The notes: generated by a model from the sequence alone, not told the origin. A stretch of DNA of 64,000 bases from Denitromonas ohlonensis (GCF_007625205.1 NZ_VMNI01000007.1:248001-312000); one strand, 5' to 3'; counted from the first letter of the stretch, positions 46,846 to 59,388 are shown. Translations and numbers: made by a program.

Positions 46846-46864
46846 AATAGCAATATGTCCTATT
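46846..46864. promoter_or_regulatory. Imperfect dyad upstream of katG
   Basis: AATAG-N9-CTATT about 110 bp before the katG start. The half-sites recall OxyR (ATAG/CTAT), but the 9-bp gap is not the canonical seven, so only a weak candidate. The rest of 46739-46955 holds nothing recognised. Confidence 0.25.
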
Positions 46865-46955
46865 GGGTTTGGCTATGGCGGGATAGCAGCCAATAGAAAC
46901 GTCCCCTGGTGCGGGGGGCGTTATTAGCGACCGTACTGCGGATGGATTCAGGGAT

Positions 46956-47047
46956 GTAGGTTGGGTTGAGCAACGCGAAGCCCAACATACGATGTCCCGA
47001 GACGCGCGGATGTTGTGTTGGGCTTCGCTGCGCTCAACCCAACCTAC
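46956..47047. repeat. GTAG palindromic (REP/BIME-like) element e
   Basis: 92-bp near-perfect long hairpin: ends GTAGGTTGGGTTGAGC (46956-46971) and GCTCAACCCAACCTAC (47032-47047) exact over 16 bp, with a second matching arm GCGAAGCCCAACA / TGTTGGGCTTCGC inside. Sits between the katG promoter and the gcv terminator. Confidence 0.9.
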
Positions 47048-47090
47048 GCACGGGTGCGTACGTCAATCTTTCGACGCGGCGCGCCTAATG

Positions 47091-47114
47091 AAAAACGCCC
47101 CGAAGGGCGTTTTT
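47091..47114. terminator. Terminator of the gcv operon
   Basis: AAAAACGCCC-CGAA-GGGCGTTTTT, a perfect ten-base stem with T-runs in both directions, 22 bp after the gcvP stop on the minus strand. Confidence 0.9.
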
Positions 47115-47136
47115 CATGGGCAATGCGCTGTGGGTA

Positions 47137-50025
<2,889 letters not shown>

Positions 50026-50118
50026 GGGGCTGGCTTCGCTGTTTTGGGGGGCGCAGGAGTCCATCAGGACTGCGGGCGTGGCGACGCGCTGGCGTGCCAC
50101 ACCCGGGGAGTGCCGGGC

Positions 50119-50499
50119 TTAGTCGGCAGCGACTTCGGCGTAGGCGGCAGCGTCGAGCAGGGCGTCGACATCCGCAGCGTTGGCGGGCTTGAGCTTGAAC
50201 AGCCAGTTGGCGTAGGCGTCAGCATTGACCGACTCGGGCGCGTCGAGCGCTTCGTCGTTGGCGGCGACGATTTCGCCCGCGACCGGTGCGTAGATGTCGG
50301 AGGCGGCCTTGACCGACTCGACCACGGCGCACTCTTCGCCCGCGGCAACCACGCGACCGGCTTCGGGCAGGTCGAGGAAGACGATGTCACCGAGCGCTTC
50401 CTGGGCGTGGTCGGTGATGCCGATGGTGACGGTGCCGTCATCTTCGCGGCGAATCCATTCGTGGCTCTTGGTGTACTTCAGCTCGGCGGGGATGTTCAT
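50119..50499 (-). CDS. gcvH: Glycine cleavage system H protein
   Basis: 126 residues with the lipoyl-lysine motif [20 protein letters not shown] (Lys64) and typical start [20 protein letters not shown]. Shuttles the aminomethyl group from GcvP to GcvT. Lies between gcvT (60-bp gap) and gcvP. Confidence 0.98.
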   Translation of the reverse strand: MNIPAELKYTKSHEWIRREDDGTVTIGITDHAQEALGDIVFLDLPEAGRVVAAGEECAVVESVKAASDIYAPVAGEIVAANDEALDAPESVNADAYANWLFKLKPANAADVDALLDAAAYAEVAAD

Positions 50500-50559
50500 G
50501 GGAATGCGCTCCGGAGAGTTGGATGGGGTCGTGGCCCCCGCAGGGGCCGGGAAAACAAA

Positions 50560-51642
50560 TCAGATGAGAGCCTGGCCGTTGCGGACAAAGGGCAGCTTGA
50601 CGGTGCGCGCCTTGAGGCGCTTGCCGCGGATGTCGACTTCGACCGTGCTGCCCTCAGCCACGTCGAGCGGCAGGCGGGCAAAGGCGATGGCTTGCTGCAG
50701 GGTGGGCGAGAAGGTGCCGCTGGTGGTCTCGCCCTCGCCGGCGTCGGTGAACACCGTCTGGTGGGCGCGCAGCACGCCACGTTCGAGCAGCACCAGGCCG
50801 ACCATCTTCTGGCTGGCGGGGTGGGTTTCGAGCGCCGCGCGGCCGATGAAGTTGCGGTCGATGTCTTTCATGTCGACGGTCCAGCTCAGGCCGGCGTTGA
50901 GCGGCGAGGTGGCGTCGTCCATGTCCTGGCCGTAGAGGTTCATGCCGGCTTCGAGGCGCAGGGTGTCCCGCGCGCCAAGCCCGCAGGGTGCGACGCCGGC
51001 GGCGGCAAGTGCATTCCAGAGATCGGCGGCCTGGCTGGCGGGCAGGGTGATCTCAAAGCCGTCTTCGCCGGTGTAGCCGGTGCGGGCGATCAGCATGTCG
51101 CCGACCTGGGCGGCGAAGAAGGGCTTGAGTCCGGCGCTGGCCGACTCGGAACCCGGAATGGCATGCCAGGTCTTGGTGCGGGCGTTGGGGCCTTGGACGG
51201 CGATCATGGCAAGGTCGCGATGGGCGTCGAGCGTGACATTGGCGCCGATACGGGCGATCTGCTTGCGCATCCAGGCCACGTCCTTGTCGGCGGTGCCGGC
51301 GTTGACCACGATGCGGAAGTGGTCGGCGGCAAAGTAATAGACGATGAGGTCGTCAATCACGCCGCCTTCGGCGTTGAGCATGCAGCTGTAGAGCGCTTTG
51401 CCAGGCACGGTGAGCTTGGCCACGTCGTTGGCCAGCAGGGTGCGCAAGAAAGGGGTGGCGTCGGCGCCGGTGAGATCGAGTGCGAGCATGTGCGAGACAT
51501 CGAACATGCCGGCATCGCTGCGCACAGCGTGGTGCTCTTCGATCTGGGAGCCGTAATTGACCGGCATGTCCCAGCCGGCGAAATCGACCATGCGGGCGCC
51601 AGCGGCGACGTGAACAGCGTGAAGCGGGGTGACTCGGGCCAT
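50560..51642 (-). CDS. gcvT: Aminomethyltransferase, glycine cleavage T protein
   Basis: 360 residues from ATG 51642 (GAGGAG upstream). [50 protein letters not shown] and [19 protein letters not shown] are signature blocks for tetrahydrofolate-dependent aminomethyl transfer. First gene of the operon; riboswitch and terminator lie just upstream. Confidence 0.97.
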   Translation of the reverse strand: MARVTPLHAVHVAAGARMVDFAGWDMPVNYGSQIEEHHAVRSDAGMFDVSHMLALDLTGADATPFLRTLLANDVAKLTVPGKALYSCMLNAEGGVIDDLIVYYFAADHFRIVVNAGTADKDVAWMRKQIARIGANVTLDAHRDLAMIAVQGPNARTKTWHAIPGSESASAGLKPFFAAQVGDMLIARTGYTGEDGFEITLPASQAADLWNALAAAGVAPCGLGARDTLRLEAGMNLYGQDMDDATSPLNAGLSWTVDMKDIDRNFIGRAALETHPASQKMVGLVLLERGVLRAHQTVFTDAGEGETTSGTFSPTLQQAIAFARLPLDVAEGSTVEVDIRGKRLKARTVKLPFVRNGQALI

Positions 51643-51675
51643 GACGGAACTCCTCTTTACCACAGTGTAGGCGAC

Positions 51676-51709
51676 AAAAAAGGGACGGCACACAAGGTGT
51701 GGCGTCCCC
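51676..51709 (-). terminator. Expression-platform terminator of the glycine riboswitch
   Basis: Minus-strand stem GGGACGCCACACC / GGTGTGCCGTCCC-type pairing (51682-51708) followed by TTTTTT (51681-51676). It lies between the second aptamer and gcvT, so glycine binding should relieve termination (ON switch). Confidence 0.8.
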
Positions 51710-51710
51710 A

Positions 51711-51895
51711 TCTGTCCGTTCTACCTGAGAGATTCCGCGCGTCTGGCGGGTGCCCCTTCGGTGGATGTGCTGGCTTGTCGGCCCACATCGCTCTCCAGAT
51801 TCTTGAATTGTCGGCGGTCCATGTTGCCTGAGCGATTCCGGGGGGTTACGCCTTCGGCGGCTCGGCTGACCGAGCACTCTCCCGCACGACGGCGC
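51711..51895 (-). promoter_or_regulatory. Tandem glycine riboswitch upstream of gcvT
   Basis: Read on the minus strand, two glycine aptamers are in series. The first has GGGAGAGTGC, CGCCGAAGGCG and GGAATCGCTCAGGCAACA; a short linker follows; the second has CTGGAGAGCGATG, CACCGAAGGGG and GGAATCTCTCAGGTAGAACG. These are the conserved GAGAG, CCGAAGG and CTCAGG blocks of the class. It senses glycine and controls gcvT-gcvH-gcvP. The gap 51643-51946 holds nothing else of note. Confidence 0.95.
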
Positions 51896-51946
51896 AACGT
51901 TATCACCCGACCGAAAGCGGTGCAAGGCTTTGCTATGATGCCGCCC

Positions 51947-52834
51947 ATGAAACCCAGTCGATTCACTCGCCCAACGCTGCGCGGCCTGCGCATGCATTGC
52001 ACCCACTGGGGGCGTGACGATGCGCCCTTGTTGATCATGTTGCATGGTTGGGGCGATGCGGGGGCGAGCTTCCAGTTTGTGGTCGATGCATTGAAGGGCG
52101 ACTGGCATGTGGTGGCGCCCGACTGGCGGGGCTTTGGTGGCAGTGAGTGGGCATCGGGCGGTTACTGGTTTCCCGATTATCTGGCGGATCTGGATGCGCT
52201 GGTGAGCGCGCTCTCACCCGAGGCGCCGGTGCATCTGGTAGGGCACAGCATGGGCGGCAACATCGCGTGTTTGTACGCGGGCATCCGCCCGCGGCGGGTG
52301 GCGAGCGTGGTGGCGATTGACGCGTTTGGCTTGGCCGACCGGCCGTCCGACGAGGCGCCTGGGCGTTACGAAAAGTGGCTGAACGGACTTGCGGTCACCT
52401 CGCCGTGGCGTCTGTATGACAGTTTTGATGCGCTGGCCGAGCGCTTGCGTCGGCGTAATCCACGTCTGGATGCGGGCAAGGCGAGGTTCTTGGCGGGCGT
52501 ACTGGGGCGGACCTGTGACGATGGCCAAGTGAGTCTGGCGGCCGATCCGGCGCATCAGCGCGTCAATCCGGTGTTGTATCGTCGCGCCGAGGCGGAAGCT
52601 TGCTGGCGGCGGGCGAAGGCGCCGGTGATGTGGATCGAGCCGGAAGACGAGACGCTGCGTCAGGAATTGGGTGTGGATGCGGCGCAGATTGCCAACGCAA
52701 AAGCCTGTTTTTCAGATTTTAGGGAGCATTTGATCCCGAAAGCGGGTCATAACCTGCATCACGATGTGCCCGAGCAGGTCGCGCAATTGATTGAAAGCTT
52801 TGTGCTTGCGGCGCAGAACAGGAGCCCTGTCTGA
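51947..52834 (+). CDS. Alpha/beta hydrolase
   Basis: 295 residues from ATG 51947. Oxyanion LLIMLHGWGDAGASF, nucleophile GHSMGGNIACLYAG (Ser near residue 101), catalytic His in IPKAGHNLHHDVPEQ. General serine hydrolase fold; substrate not predictable. TATGAT at 51934-51939 lies only 7 bp before the ATG, so the transcript may be leaderless (upstream ATGs 51935/51938 are within that box). Stop overlaps the next gene by one base. Confidence 0.9.
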   Translation: MKPSRFTRPTLRGLRMHCTHWGRDDAPLLIMLHGWGDAGASFQFVVDALKGDWHVVAPDWRGFGGSEWASGGYWFPDYLADLDALVSALSPEAPVHLVGHSMGGNIACLYAGIRPRRVASVVAIDAFGLADRPSDEAPGRYEKWLNGLAVTSPWRLYDSFDALAERLRRRNPRLDAGKARFLAGVLGRTCDDGQVSLAADPAHQRVNPVLYRRAEAEACWRRAKAPVMWIEPEDETLRQELGVDAAQIANAKACFSDFREHLIPKAGHNLHHDVPEQVAQLIESFVLAAQNRSPV

Positions 52835-53688
52835 TGCATGCGATGCCCAAGAACCCCGATCTGCATTGCCATTCCACGGTCTCGGACGGCTGGTTGTCGC
52901 CGACCGATGTGGTTCGCCGCGCCGCCGCCAATGGCGTCGATTTTCTGGCGCTGACCGATCACGACGAAACCGGTGGTCTGGCCGAGGCACAGATCGCCGC
53001 GGCTGAGGCCGGTATCCGTCTGGTGCCGGGCGTGGAGGTGTCGGTGTCCTGGGGTGGCGAGACGATTCATGTCGTGGGCCTGGGCGTCGATGCAGACAAT
53101 CCGGTGCTGCAAACTGGACTGTCTGGGCTGCGAGCCGGGCGCCATATCCGGGCGCAGCAGATGAGTGACGCGTTGGCCGCGCTGGGCATTCGCGGCGTGC
53201 TCGATGGCGCGCTGACATTTGCGCGCAACCCCGCGCTGGTGAGTCGCGCACACTTTGCGCGGCATCTGGTGGCGATCGGCTTGATGCCTAATGTGGATGC
53301 GGTGTTCAAGCATTATCTGGTGCGCGGAAAACCCGGGTTTGTTGAAACCCGATGGGCCGATCTGGCCGATGCCGTACAGTGGATTCGGGCCGCCGGTGGC
53401 GTGCCGGTGGTGGCACATCCGGGACGCTATCGGCTCTCGGATATCGAGATGGAGCGTCTGCTGGCGCGCTTTGTCGATGCCGGCGGGCAGGGCATCGAGG
53501 TGGTGTCGGGGTCGCATTCGGACGCGAAAGTGAGTAAATTCGCCCGCTATGCACGGCGGTTCAATCTGCTGGCATCGCGCGCGTCGGATTTTCACGGCGA
53601 GCAGGAAAGCCGGGTCGATCTCGGGCGCTGCGCACTATTGCCAGACGGCGTGGTGCCGGTCTGGTCGAGCTTGATTGATCGTTTTTAA
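52834..53688 (+). CDS. PHP-domain phosphoesterase (YciV/RNase AM-like)
   Basis: 284 residues. Metal residues in DLHCHSTVSDGWLSP, LTDHDETGGLAEAQ, PGVEVSVSW, VVAHPGRYRLSD and ASDFHGEQES fit the trinuclear PHP site. Closest to TrpH/YciV, a 5'-3' exonuclease/nucleoside bisphosphate phosphatase that trims rRNA 5' ends in E. coli. ATG shares a base with the hydrolase stop. Confidence 0.92.
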   Translation: MHAMPKNPDLHCHSTVSDGWLSPTDVVRRAAANGVDFLALTDHDETGGLAEAQIAAAEAGIRLVPGVEVSVSWGGETIHVVGLGVDADNPVLQTGLSGLRAGRHIRAQQMSDALAALGIRGVLDGALTFARNPALVSRAHFARHLVAIGLMPNVDAVFKHYLVRGKPGFVETRWADLADAVQWIRAAGGVPVVAHPGRYRLSDIEMERLLARFVDAGGQGIEVVSGSHSDAKVSKFARYARRFNLLASRASDFHGEQESRVDLGRCALLPDGVVPVWSSLIDRF

Positions 53689-53697
53689 TGGAATGTC

Positions 53698-54330
53698 ATG
53701 GCTCAGTTTTTTACCGTACACCCTGAACAACCACAGCCGCGCCTGATGCACCAGGCCGCGGAGATCATGCGTCGTGGCGGCCTGGTGGCCTTCCCGACCG
53801 ATTCGGCCTACGCGCTTGGCGGGCACACGGGCGACGCCGGTTTGCTCGATCGTATTCGCCGTATCCGGAATGTGGACGAGCGCCATCACTTCACGCTGTT
53901 GTGCCGCGATCTGTCCGAGATCGGCACCTATGCACGTGTCGACAACGCGCAATACCGTCTGCTCAAGGCCACCACGCCGGGCCCCTACACCTTCATTCTT
54001 GAGGCGACCAAAGAACTGCCGCGTCGCTTGCTGCACCCCAAGCGCAAGACCATCGGTCTGCGCGTGCCGGAGCATCCCGTGGTGGCTGCGTTGCTCGAAG
54101 CGCTGGGCGAGCCGATTCTGTCGTCGACGCTGATTTTGCCCGGCGATGATCTGCCGATGACCGACGCCGAAGACATCCGCGACCGTCTGAGCAAAGTGGT
54201 CGATCTGGTGATCGACAGCGGTGGCTGTCCGGGCGACCCGACCTCGGTGATTGACCTGAGCAGCGGCTCGCCTGAACTGGTGCGCGCCGGTCGCGGCGAC
54301 CTGTCACCGTTTGGCCTGGATGCCGGCTGA
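53698..54330 (+). CDS. YciO/YrdC/Sua5-domain protein
   Basis: 210 residues. RRGGLVAFPTDSAYALGGH, RHHFTLLCRDLSEIGTYARV, KATTPGPYTFILEATKELPR and RKTIGLRVPEHPVVAALLE are the nucleotide/threonylcarbamoyl fold. Its ALGGH and HHFTLL features favour YciO over TsaC, so a role in t6A synthesis is possible but unproven; tsaB is 30 kb away. Confidence 0.9.
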   Translation: MAQFFTVHPEQPQPRLMHQAAEIMRRGGLVAFPTDSAYALGGHTGDAGLLDRIRRIRNVDERHHFTLLCRDLSEIGTYARVDNAQYRLLKATTPGPYTFILEATKELPRRLLHPKRKTIGLRVPEHPVVAALLEALGEPILSSTLILPGDDLPMTDAEDIRDRLSKVVDLVIDSGGCPGDPTSVIDLSSGSPELVRAGRGDLSPFGLDAG

Positions 54331-54377
54331 GGCGGTGCGCTCTGTTACAATCGCCCGTTTTCTGACGCCGTGAGCGC

Positions 54378-55037
54378 ATGCAAGAGCTGATCTCCACTGT
54401 GGCCATCTGGGCGCTGCCCGTGATTCTGGCCATCACCTTGCACGAAGCCGCGCACGGTTATGTCGCCCGCTATTTTGGCGACCCGACGGCGGATCTCGCC
54501 GGCCGTATCAGCCTGAACCCCTTGCGTCATATCGACCCGGTCGGAACCATCCTCGTGCCGGGCGCGATTCTGTTGATGAGCACCCTGGCCGGTGCCGGTG
54601 GCATGCTGTTTGGCTGGGCCAAGCCGGTGCCGGTGAGCTTCGGCCGCCTGCGCAATCCCAAGGCCGACATGTTGTGGGTAGCCGCGGCCGGGCCGGGCGC
54701 CAACCTGCTCATGGCACTGGCCTGGGCGGCCTTGCTGAAAGTGGCGCTGGTCGCCCCGGCCTCGGCCTACACCTTGCCGATGGCGCAAATGGCCGACGCC
54801 GGCATCCAGATCAACCTGATTCTGATGTTGCTCAACCTGCTGCCGATCCCGCCACTCGACGGCGGGCGAATTGCGGTGAGCCTGCTGCCGGCCAACCTGG
54901 CATGGAAGTTTGCCCGGCTTGAGCCGTACGGTTTTCCCCTCCTTATCGTGTTGCTGATCTCCGGTGTGCTGGGTCGAATTCTTGGCCCCTTGATCGGTGT
55001 TTTCAGTTACTTTCTTGCTGTCATTTTTGGATTCTGA
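54378..55037 (+). CDS. Site-2 protease-family membrane protein
   Basis: 219 residues, about six membrane helices. Zinc motif LHEAAHGYVARYFGD near residue 22 and PIPPLDGGRIAVSLLP near 163, the second metal motif. Family includes regulated intramembrane proteases. TACAAT about 32 bp upstream may be a -10 box. Short of the PDZ domain found in RseP. Confidence 0.93.
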   Translation: MQELISTVAIWALPVILAITLHEAAHGYVARYFGDPTADLAGRISLNPLRHIDPVGTILVPGAILLMSTLAGAGGMLFGWAKPVPVSFGRLRNPKADMLWVAAAGPGANLLMALAWAALLKVALVAPASAYTLPMAQMADAGIQINLILMLLNLLPIPPLDGGRIAVSLLPANLAWKFARLEPYGFPLLIVLLISGVLGRILGPLIGVFSYFLAVIFGF

Positions 55038-55045
55038 GTTCTCAC

Positions 55046-56248
55046 ATGTACGCAGAGCGCGTTCTTTCAGGTATGCGGCCGACCGGCCGACTTCATCTCG
55101 GCCACTATCACGGTGTGTTGAAAAACTGGGTCAAGCTGCAGTCCGAGTATCCCTGTCTGTTTTTCGTTGCCGACTGGCATGCCCTGACCACCAACTACGA
55201 CAGCCCGTTGGTGATCGAAGAAAGTGTGTGGGACATGGTGATCGACTGGCTGGCCGCTGGCGTCGATCCGACCCAGGCCACCATCTTCATCCAGTCGCGC
55301 GTGCCCGAGCATGCCGAGTTGCATTTGCTGCTCTCGATGATGTGCCCGCTGGGCTGGCTGGAGCGTGTGCCGACCTATAAAGATCAGCAGGAAAAGCTGT
55401 CGGACAAGGATTTGTCCACCTACGGATTCCTCGGTTACCCCTTGTTGCAGTCGGCCGACATCCTGATCTACCGCGCCGACAAGGTGCCCGTGGGTGAAGA
55501 CCAGGTCCCGCACGTTGAGTTGACCCGCGAGATCGCGCGCCGCTTCAATCACCTCTATGGCCGCGAGCCGGGCTTTGAAGACAAGGCACGCGAAGCGATT
55601 AAAAAGCTTGGGCGCAAACGCGCCAATCTCTACGACGAGCTGCGGACCCGCTTCTTGCAAGAAGGCGACACCGAGGCGCAAGAGCAGGCCGAAGCCCTGA
55701 TTGATGACTCGCAAAGCCTGAGCCATGGCGACCGCGAGCGTTTGTATGGCTTCCTCGACGGTGGCGGCAAGATGATTCTGGCCGAGCCGGGCGCCTTGCT
55801 GACCGAAGCCGCGCGTATGCCGGGGCTGGATGGGCAGAAGATGTCCAAGTCTTACGGAAACACCATCTTTTTGCGTGAAGACGCCGAGTCGGTCACCAAA
55901 AAGATTCGCACCATGCAGACCGACCCGGCGCGTGTGCGCCGCACCGATCCGGGTGATCCGGAAAAATGCCCGGTCTGGCAGTTTCACAAGATTTACACCG
56001 ACGCCAGCACGCACGATTGGGTGCAGAAAGGTTGCACGAGCGCGGGCATTGGTTGCCTCGACTGCAAGCAGCCGGTGCTCGAAGCGATCCAGAAAGAGCA
56101 GGACGTCATGCGTGAGCGTGCGCAGCCATACTTGGATGATCCGTCCCTGGTGCGCAATATTGTTGCGGATGGCAACGAGCGCGCACGCAAACTGGCGCAG
56201 GAAACCATGCGCGATGTTCGCGATGCCATGGGTCTGGGGTATAGCTAA
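55046..56248 (+). CDS. trpS: Tryptophan--tRNA ligase
   Basis: 400 residues, class I synthetase. HIGH-like GRLHLGHYHG and KMSKS in GQKMSKSYGNT; IYRADKVPVGEDQVPHVELT near 148 binds ATP/Trp. Longer than the ~330-residue E. coli form by an insert and C-terminal extension (IGCLDCKQPVLEAIQKEQ), seen in many betaproteobacteria. It is 8 bp after the site-2 protease. Confidence 0.97.
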   Translation: MYAERVLSGMRPTGRLHLGHYHGVLKNWVKLQSEYPCLFFVADWHALTTNYDSPLVIEESVWDMVIDWLAAGVDPTQATIFIQSRVPEHAELHLLLSMMCPLGWLERVPTYKDQQEKLSDKDLSTYGFLGYPLLQSADILIYRADKVPVGEDQVPHVELTREIARRFNHLYGREPGFEDKAREAIKKLGRKRANLYDELRTRFLQEGDTEAQEQAEALIDDSQSLSHGDRERLYGFLDGGGKMILAEPGALLTEAARMPGLDGQKMSKSYGNTIFLREDAESVTKKIRTMQTDPARVRRTDPGDPEKCPVWQFHKIYTDASTHDWVQKGCTSAGIGCLDCKQPVLEAIQKEQDVMRERAQPYLDDPSLVRNIVADGNERARKLAQETMRDVRDAMGLGYS

Positions 56249-56265
56249 GTTGCCGGGGTAGCCCG

Positions 56266-57120
56266 ATGATTGACTCGGTGTTGCCCGTTGAAACGGCTGA
56301 ACTACCGCTTGCGCCGGAGGAAACGCCAGCGCAGCGTGCTGCTGTTGCTCGCCTGTATGGCGAGCCCATGCTCAAACTGCCGGCCGATCTGTATATTCCG
56401 CCGGAGGCGCTCGAGGTGTTTCTCGACGCCTTCGAGGGGCCGCTGGATTTGCTGTTGTACCTGATCCGAAAAGCGAATATCGATGTCCTCGACATCCCGA
56501 TGGCGCCGCTGACCGCCCAGTATCTGAAGTATGTTGAGGCGATGCGCCGGCACAATCTGGAGCTGGCCGCGGATTATTTGCTGATTGCGGCGATGCTGCT
56601 CGAGATCAAATCGCGGATGTTGTTGCCAAAATCACCACGGGTGATCGAAGAAGAAGACGATCCGCGTGCAGAATTGGTGCGGCGACTGCTAGACTACGAA
56701 CAGATGAAGCTGGCTGCCCTGAAACTGGACGCCACGCCGCGGGTCGGCCGGGATATTGAATGGGTCGGCATTTTTGTCGCGGAGAAAGTCGTCGAGCGCT
56801 TGCCGGACGTTGGCTTGCACGACTTGCAACTGGCCTGGCTGCGGATCACGCGTCAAGCCAAACTGACCCAGCATCACCACATTCGCAAGGAAAGCCTGTC
56901 GGTGCGCGAGCACATGAGCCGCATCCTGCGTTGTCTGCACGGTGGTGAGTTTGTGGTTTTCGATACCTTGTTTGACCCGACCAAAGGCGCTGCGCATCTG
57001 GTGGTGAGTTTTTTGGCGATGCTCGAACTGGTCAAGGAAAGGCTGGTTCAGATCACGCAAACTGCCGGGTTTTCGCCGATATACGTAAAGCTGAACGATG
57101 CAGGAACCGAGCACGCCTGA
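56266..57120 (+). CDS. scpA: Segregation and condensation protein A (kleisin)
   Basis: 284 residues. [20 protein letters not shown] near 60, [36 protein letters not shown] and a C-terminal winged helix ([17 protein letters not shown]). Bridges the Smc heads for chromosome organisation. First ~45 residues are variable. Overlaps scpB by 23 bp. Confidence 0.96.
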   Translation: MIDSVLPVETAELPLAPEETPAQRAAVARLYGEPMLKLPADLYIPPEALEVFLDAFEGPLDLLLYLIRKANIDVLDIPMAPLTAQYLKYVEAMRRHNLELAADYLLIAAMLLEIKSRMLLPKSPRVIEEEDDPRAELVRRLLDYEQMKLAALKLDATPRVGRDIEWVGIFVAEKVVERLPDVGLHDLQLAWLRITRQAKLTQHHHIRKESLSVREHMSRILRCLHGGEFVVFDTLFDPTKGAAHLVVSFLAMLELVKERLVQITQTAGFSPIYVKLNDAGTEHA

Positions 57121-57679
57121 GGAGTACACCCGGATTCTCGAAGCGGCCTTGCTGTCGGCGAGCGAACCGAGATCGGTTTCGGCCTTGCGACAGTTGTTTG
57201 CGGAGGACCCGGGCAGCGACATGGTGCGCCGTCTGCTTGAAGCCTTGCGCGAGCAGTGGCAGGGGCGCGGCGTTGAGCTGGTGCAGATCGCCTCGGGCTG
57301 GCGCTTCCAGACCCGGCCGGAGATTCAGGTCTTCCTGGATCGCTTGAAAGACGAAAAGCCGCCGAAATACTCACGGGCGGTGCTCGAGACGCTGGCCATC
57401 ATTGCCTATCGCCAGCCAGTGACTCGGGGTGACATCGAAGATATTCGCGGCGTTGCGGCATCCACCAACGTTATCAAAACGCTTGAATCGCGTGGCTGGA
57501 TTGATGCAGTGGGCTATCGGGACACCCCCGGTCGTCCGGCGCTTCTGGCGACGACCCGTCGATTTCTCGACGAGCTTGGGCTGCGAAGCCTGACGGAGTT
57601 GCCTCCGTTGACTGAAATTGAAAGGATGATGGATCTTGTCGAACTCCCAGAAACCCAACCCGCAACCGACGCAGAATAA
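57098..57679 (+). CDS. scpB: Segregation and condensation protein B
   Basis: 193 residues, two winged-helix domains. [57 protein letters not shown] and [17 protein letters not shown] are conserved. Binds ScpA in the Smc complex. Its 3' end overlaps rluB by 44 bases, if rluB begins at TTG 57636. Confidence 0.96.
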   Translation: MQEPSTPEEYTRILEAALLSASEPRSVSALRQLFAEDPGSDMVRRLLEALREQWQGRGVELVQIASGWRFQTRPEIQVFLDRLKDEKPPKYSRAVLETLAIIAYRQPVTRGDIEDIRGVAASTNVIKTLESRGWIDAVGYRDTPGRPALLATTRRFLDELGLRSLTELPPLTEIERMMDLVELPETQPATDAE

Positions 57680-59270
57680 CGATTCGAGCAGTGCCGGCGA
57701 TGCGCCCAAAGAAGGGCGCCGCAGGCGGCCTCGTGGTGAATCGCGCGCGACGGGAGACGGACAGCAAGCGCCGCAGGCGCAAGGTGGTGGTGATCGGCCC
57801 GAAGCCGACGGCAACCGGCCGCCGCGCGGCAAATCGCGCAATCGTTCTGGCGGTGGTCGTGGCCCGCGTGGCGACAAGAGCGCAGGAAATTCCGGCGAAG
57901 CTCAACAAGCCCCGCAAAGCGGTGGTGAGCGGCCTGAAGCCGACGGCAACCGGCCGCCGCGTGGCAAGTCGCGCAACCGTTCTGGCGGTGGCCGTGGCCC
58001 GCGTGGCGACAAGAGCGCGGGAAATTCCGGTGATGGTCAGCAAGCCCCGCGCGGCGGCGGTGACCGGCCCGAAGCCGACGGTAATCGGCCGCCGCGAGGC
58101 AACTCACGCAACCGTTCTGGCGGTGGTCGTGGGCCGCGGGGAGAGAAGGGGCAGGGCAATGTTGAAGGCCGGGAAGTGGACGGCAATCGAGAACAACGTG
58201 GCAATCAACGCCAGAATGCCGGCGGTGGTCGGGGTCGCCAGCGCTCCGGTGGTGCGTCGGCGGGCGGTGATGGCGCCGAGGTGAACGGCAATGTAGCGCC
58301 TCGCGGCGGTCCGCGTCAGCGGCCGTCAGGCGCCGGTGGTGGTCGCGGTGGCAGCGGTAGTCAGCACCGGTCAGGCCCGCAGGGCGAAGCCAACGGGAAC
58401 GTTGTCGGAGCAGGCCATCAAGGCAAGCCGCGCGCAGCGGCTGGTCGGGGTGGGCAGAGCGCGAAAGGTCAGGGCGGGCGTCGTGTGCCAGAGCAGTTTG
58501 CCGTGCCTGAGCGACTGAACAAGGCGCTGGCCTCGATCGGCGTGGCTTCGCGTCGCGAGATTGAAGAAATGATCATCGCGGGGCGTATCTCGGTCAACGA
58601 AGAGCCTGCCGCCATTGGCCAGAAAGTGACGCCCACGGATCGTATCCGGGTCAATGGCAAGCTGGTGCAGCTGCGTTTCGAAACCAAGGTGCCTCGGGTG
58701 CTGATGTATCACAAACCCGAAGGCGAGATCGTCTCGCGGGACGACCCCGAAGGGCGAACGACGGTTTTCGAGCAATTGCCCAAGTTGCGCCACGGTCGCT
58801 GGGTTGCCGTGGGTCGCCTGGATTTCAATACCTCGGGTTTGCTGTTGTTTACTGATGATGGCGCCTTGGCCAATCGGCTGATGCACCCGCGCTACGAAAT
58901 GGAGCGTGAATACGCCGTACGACTGCTCGGAACCTTGACCGATGAGCAGATCACCTTGCTCAAGAGCGGCATTGAGCTGGGCGACGGCACGGCGCGCTTC
59001 ACCAGTGTGGTCGATCGCGGCGGCGAAGGCTCAAATCATTGGTATCACGTGGTCTTGTCCGAAGGGCGGAACCGCGAAGTGCGCCGCATGTTCGAAGCGC
59101 TTCAATTGACCGTCAGCCGATTGATGCGTGTGCGCTATGGCCCCGTGCTGATGCCCTCGCGTTTGAAGCGGGGTCAGGTCGAAAACCTGGAAGAGGCGCT
59201 GGTGTGCCAGCTGGCCGGCATTGAAGCACCCAAAGCGGTGCCGAGCAAAGGGCGCCGTTCGCGACGCTGA
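57636..59270 (+). CDS. rluB: 23S rRNA pseudouridine(2605) synthase with long repeat-rich N-terminus
   Basis: 544 residues. The first ~285 are a Gly/Arg/Pro/Asn-rich basic extension with three 45-residue repeats; then an S4 RNA-binding domain ([20 protein letters not shown], about 290) and the RluB/E/F catalytic domain with Asp396 in [17 protein letters not shown]. No ATG exists before the S4 domain; TTG 57636, inside the scpB end, is the best start. The basic repeats may bind RNA. About twice the usual length of RluB. Confidence 0.92.
   Translation: MSNSQKPNPQPTQNNDSSSAGDAPKEGRRRRPRGESRATGDGQQAPQAQGGGDRPEADGNRPPRGKSRNRSGGGRGPRGDKSAGNSGEAQQAPQSGGERPEADGNRPPRGKSRNRSGGGRGPRGDKSAGNSGDGQQAPRGGGDRPEADGNRPPRGNSRNRSGGGRGPRGEKGQGNVEGREVDGNREQRGNQRQNAGGGRGRQRSGGASAGGDGAEVNGNVAPRGGPRQRPSGAGGGRGGSGSQHRSGPQGEANGNVVGAGHQGKPRAAAGRGGQSAKGQGGRRVPEQFAVPERLNKALASIGVASRREIEEMIIAGRISVNEEPAAIGQKVTPTDRIRVNGKLVQLRFETKVPRVLMYHKPEGEIVSRDDPEGRTTVFEQLPKLRHGRWVAVGRLDFNTSGLLLFTDDGALANRLMHPRYEMEREYAVRLLGTLTDEQITLLKSGIELGDGTARFTSVVDRGGEGSNHWYHVVLSEGRNREVRRMFEALQLTVSRLMRVRYGPVLMPSRLKRGQVENLEEALVCQLAGIEAPKAVPSKGRRSRR
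57774..58140 (+). repeat. 135-bp tandem repeat inside rluB
   Basis: About 2.7 copies of a 135-bp unit; matching points (CGGCCxGAAGCCGACGG) fall at 57795, 57930 and 58065. In frame it encodes [25 protein letters not shown] and a QQAP-like linker per copy. Length varies in whole codons, so the frame is kept. Confidence 0.9.
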
Positions 59271-59272
59271 AA

Positions 59273-59301
59273 TTGCTTGAGGACATGTAAGTGGTTATAA
59301 T
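59273..59301 (+). promoter_or_regulatory. Strong sigma-70 promoter of rimP-nusA-infB
   Basis: TTGCTT (59273-59278), 17-bp spacer, TATAAT (59296-59301). Just past the rluB stop and ~98 bp before rimP. Near-consensus, the best promoter read in the window. Confidence 0.8.
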
Positions 59302-59308
59302 CGGAGAG

Positions 59309-59388
59309 TTTTGGTGGCTCCATGCCGCCAAAACACCGATTTCCAGTTGAAACGATGGGGATGGGCGTAAGCCCATTTTTTTATTTTT
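59309..59388 (+). promoter_or_regulatory. Leader with two hairpins before rimP, second terminator-like
   Basis: First hairpin: TTTTGGTGGC / GCCGCCAAAA (59310-59334) pairs over 10 bp with one G-U. Second: ATGGGC-GTAA-GCCCAT (59361-59376), followed by a T-rich run to 59388, the form of an intrinsic terminator, ending 10 bp before rimP. Candidate attenuator. Confidence 0.6.

Noticed and set aside
46846-46864. Canonical OxyR site upstream of katG
   Set aside because: AATAG and CTATT are nine bases apart, not seven, and no second half-site set at the proper spacing was found; kept only as a weak dyad.
57774-58140. Tandem repeats as a CRISPR array or MITE cluster
   Set aside because: The 135-bp units are contiguous and in-frame coding within rluB, with no unique spacers.
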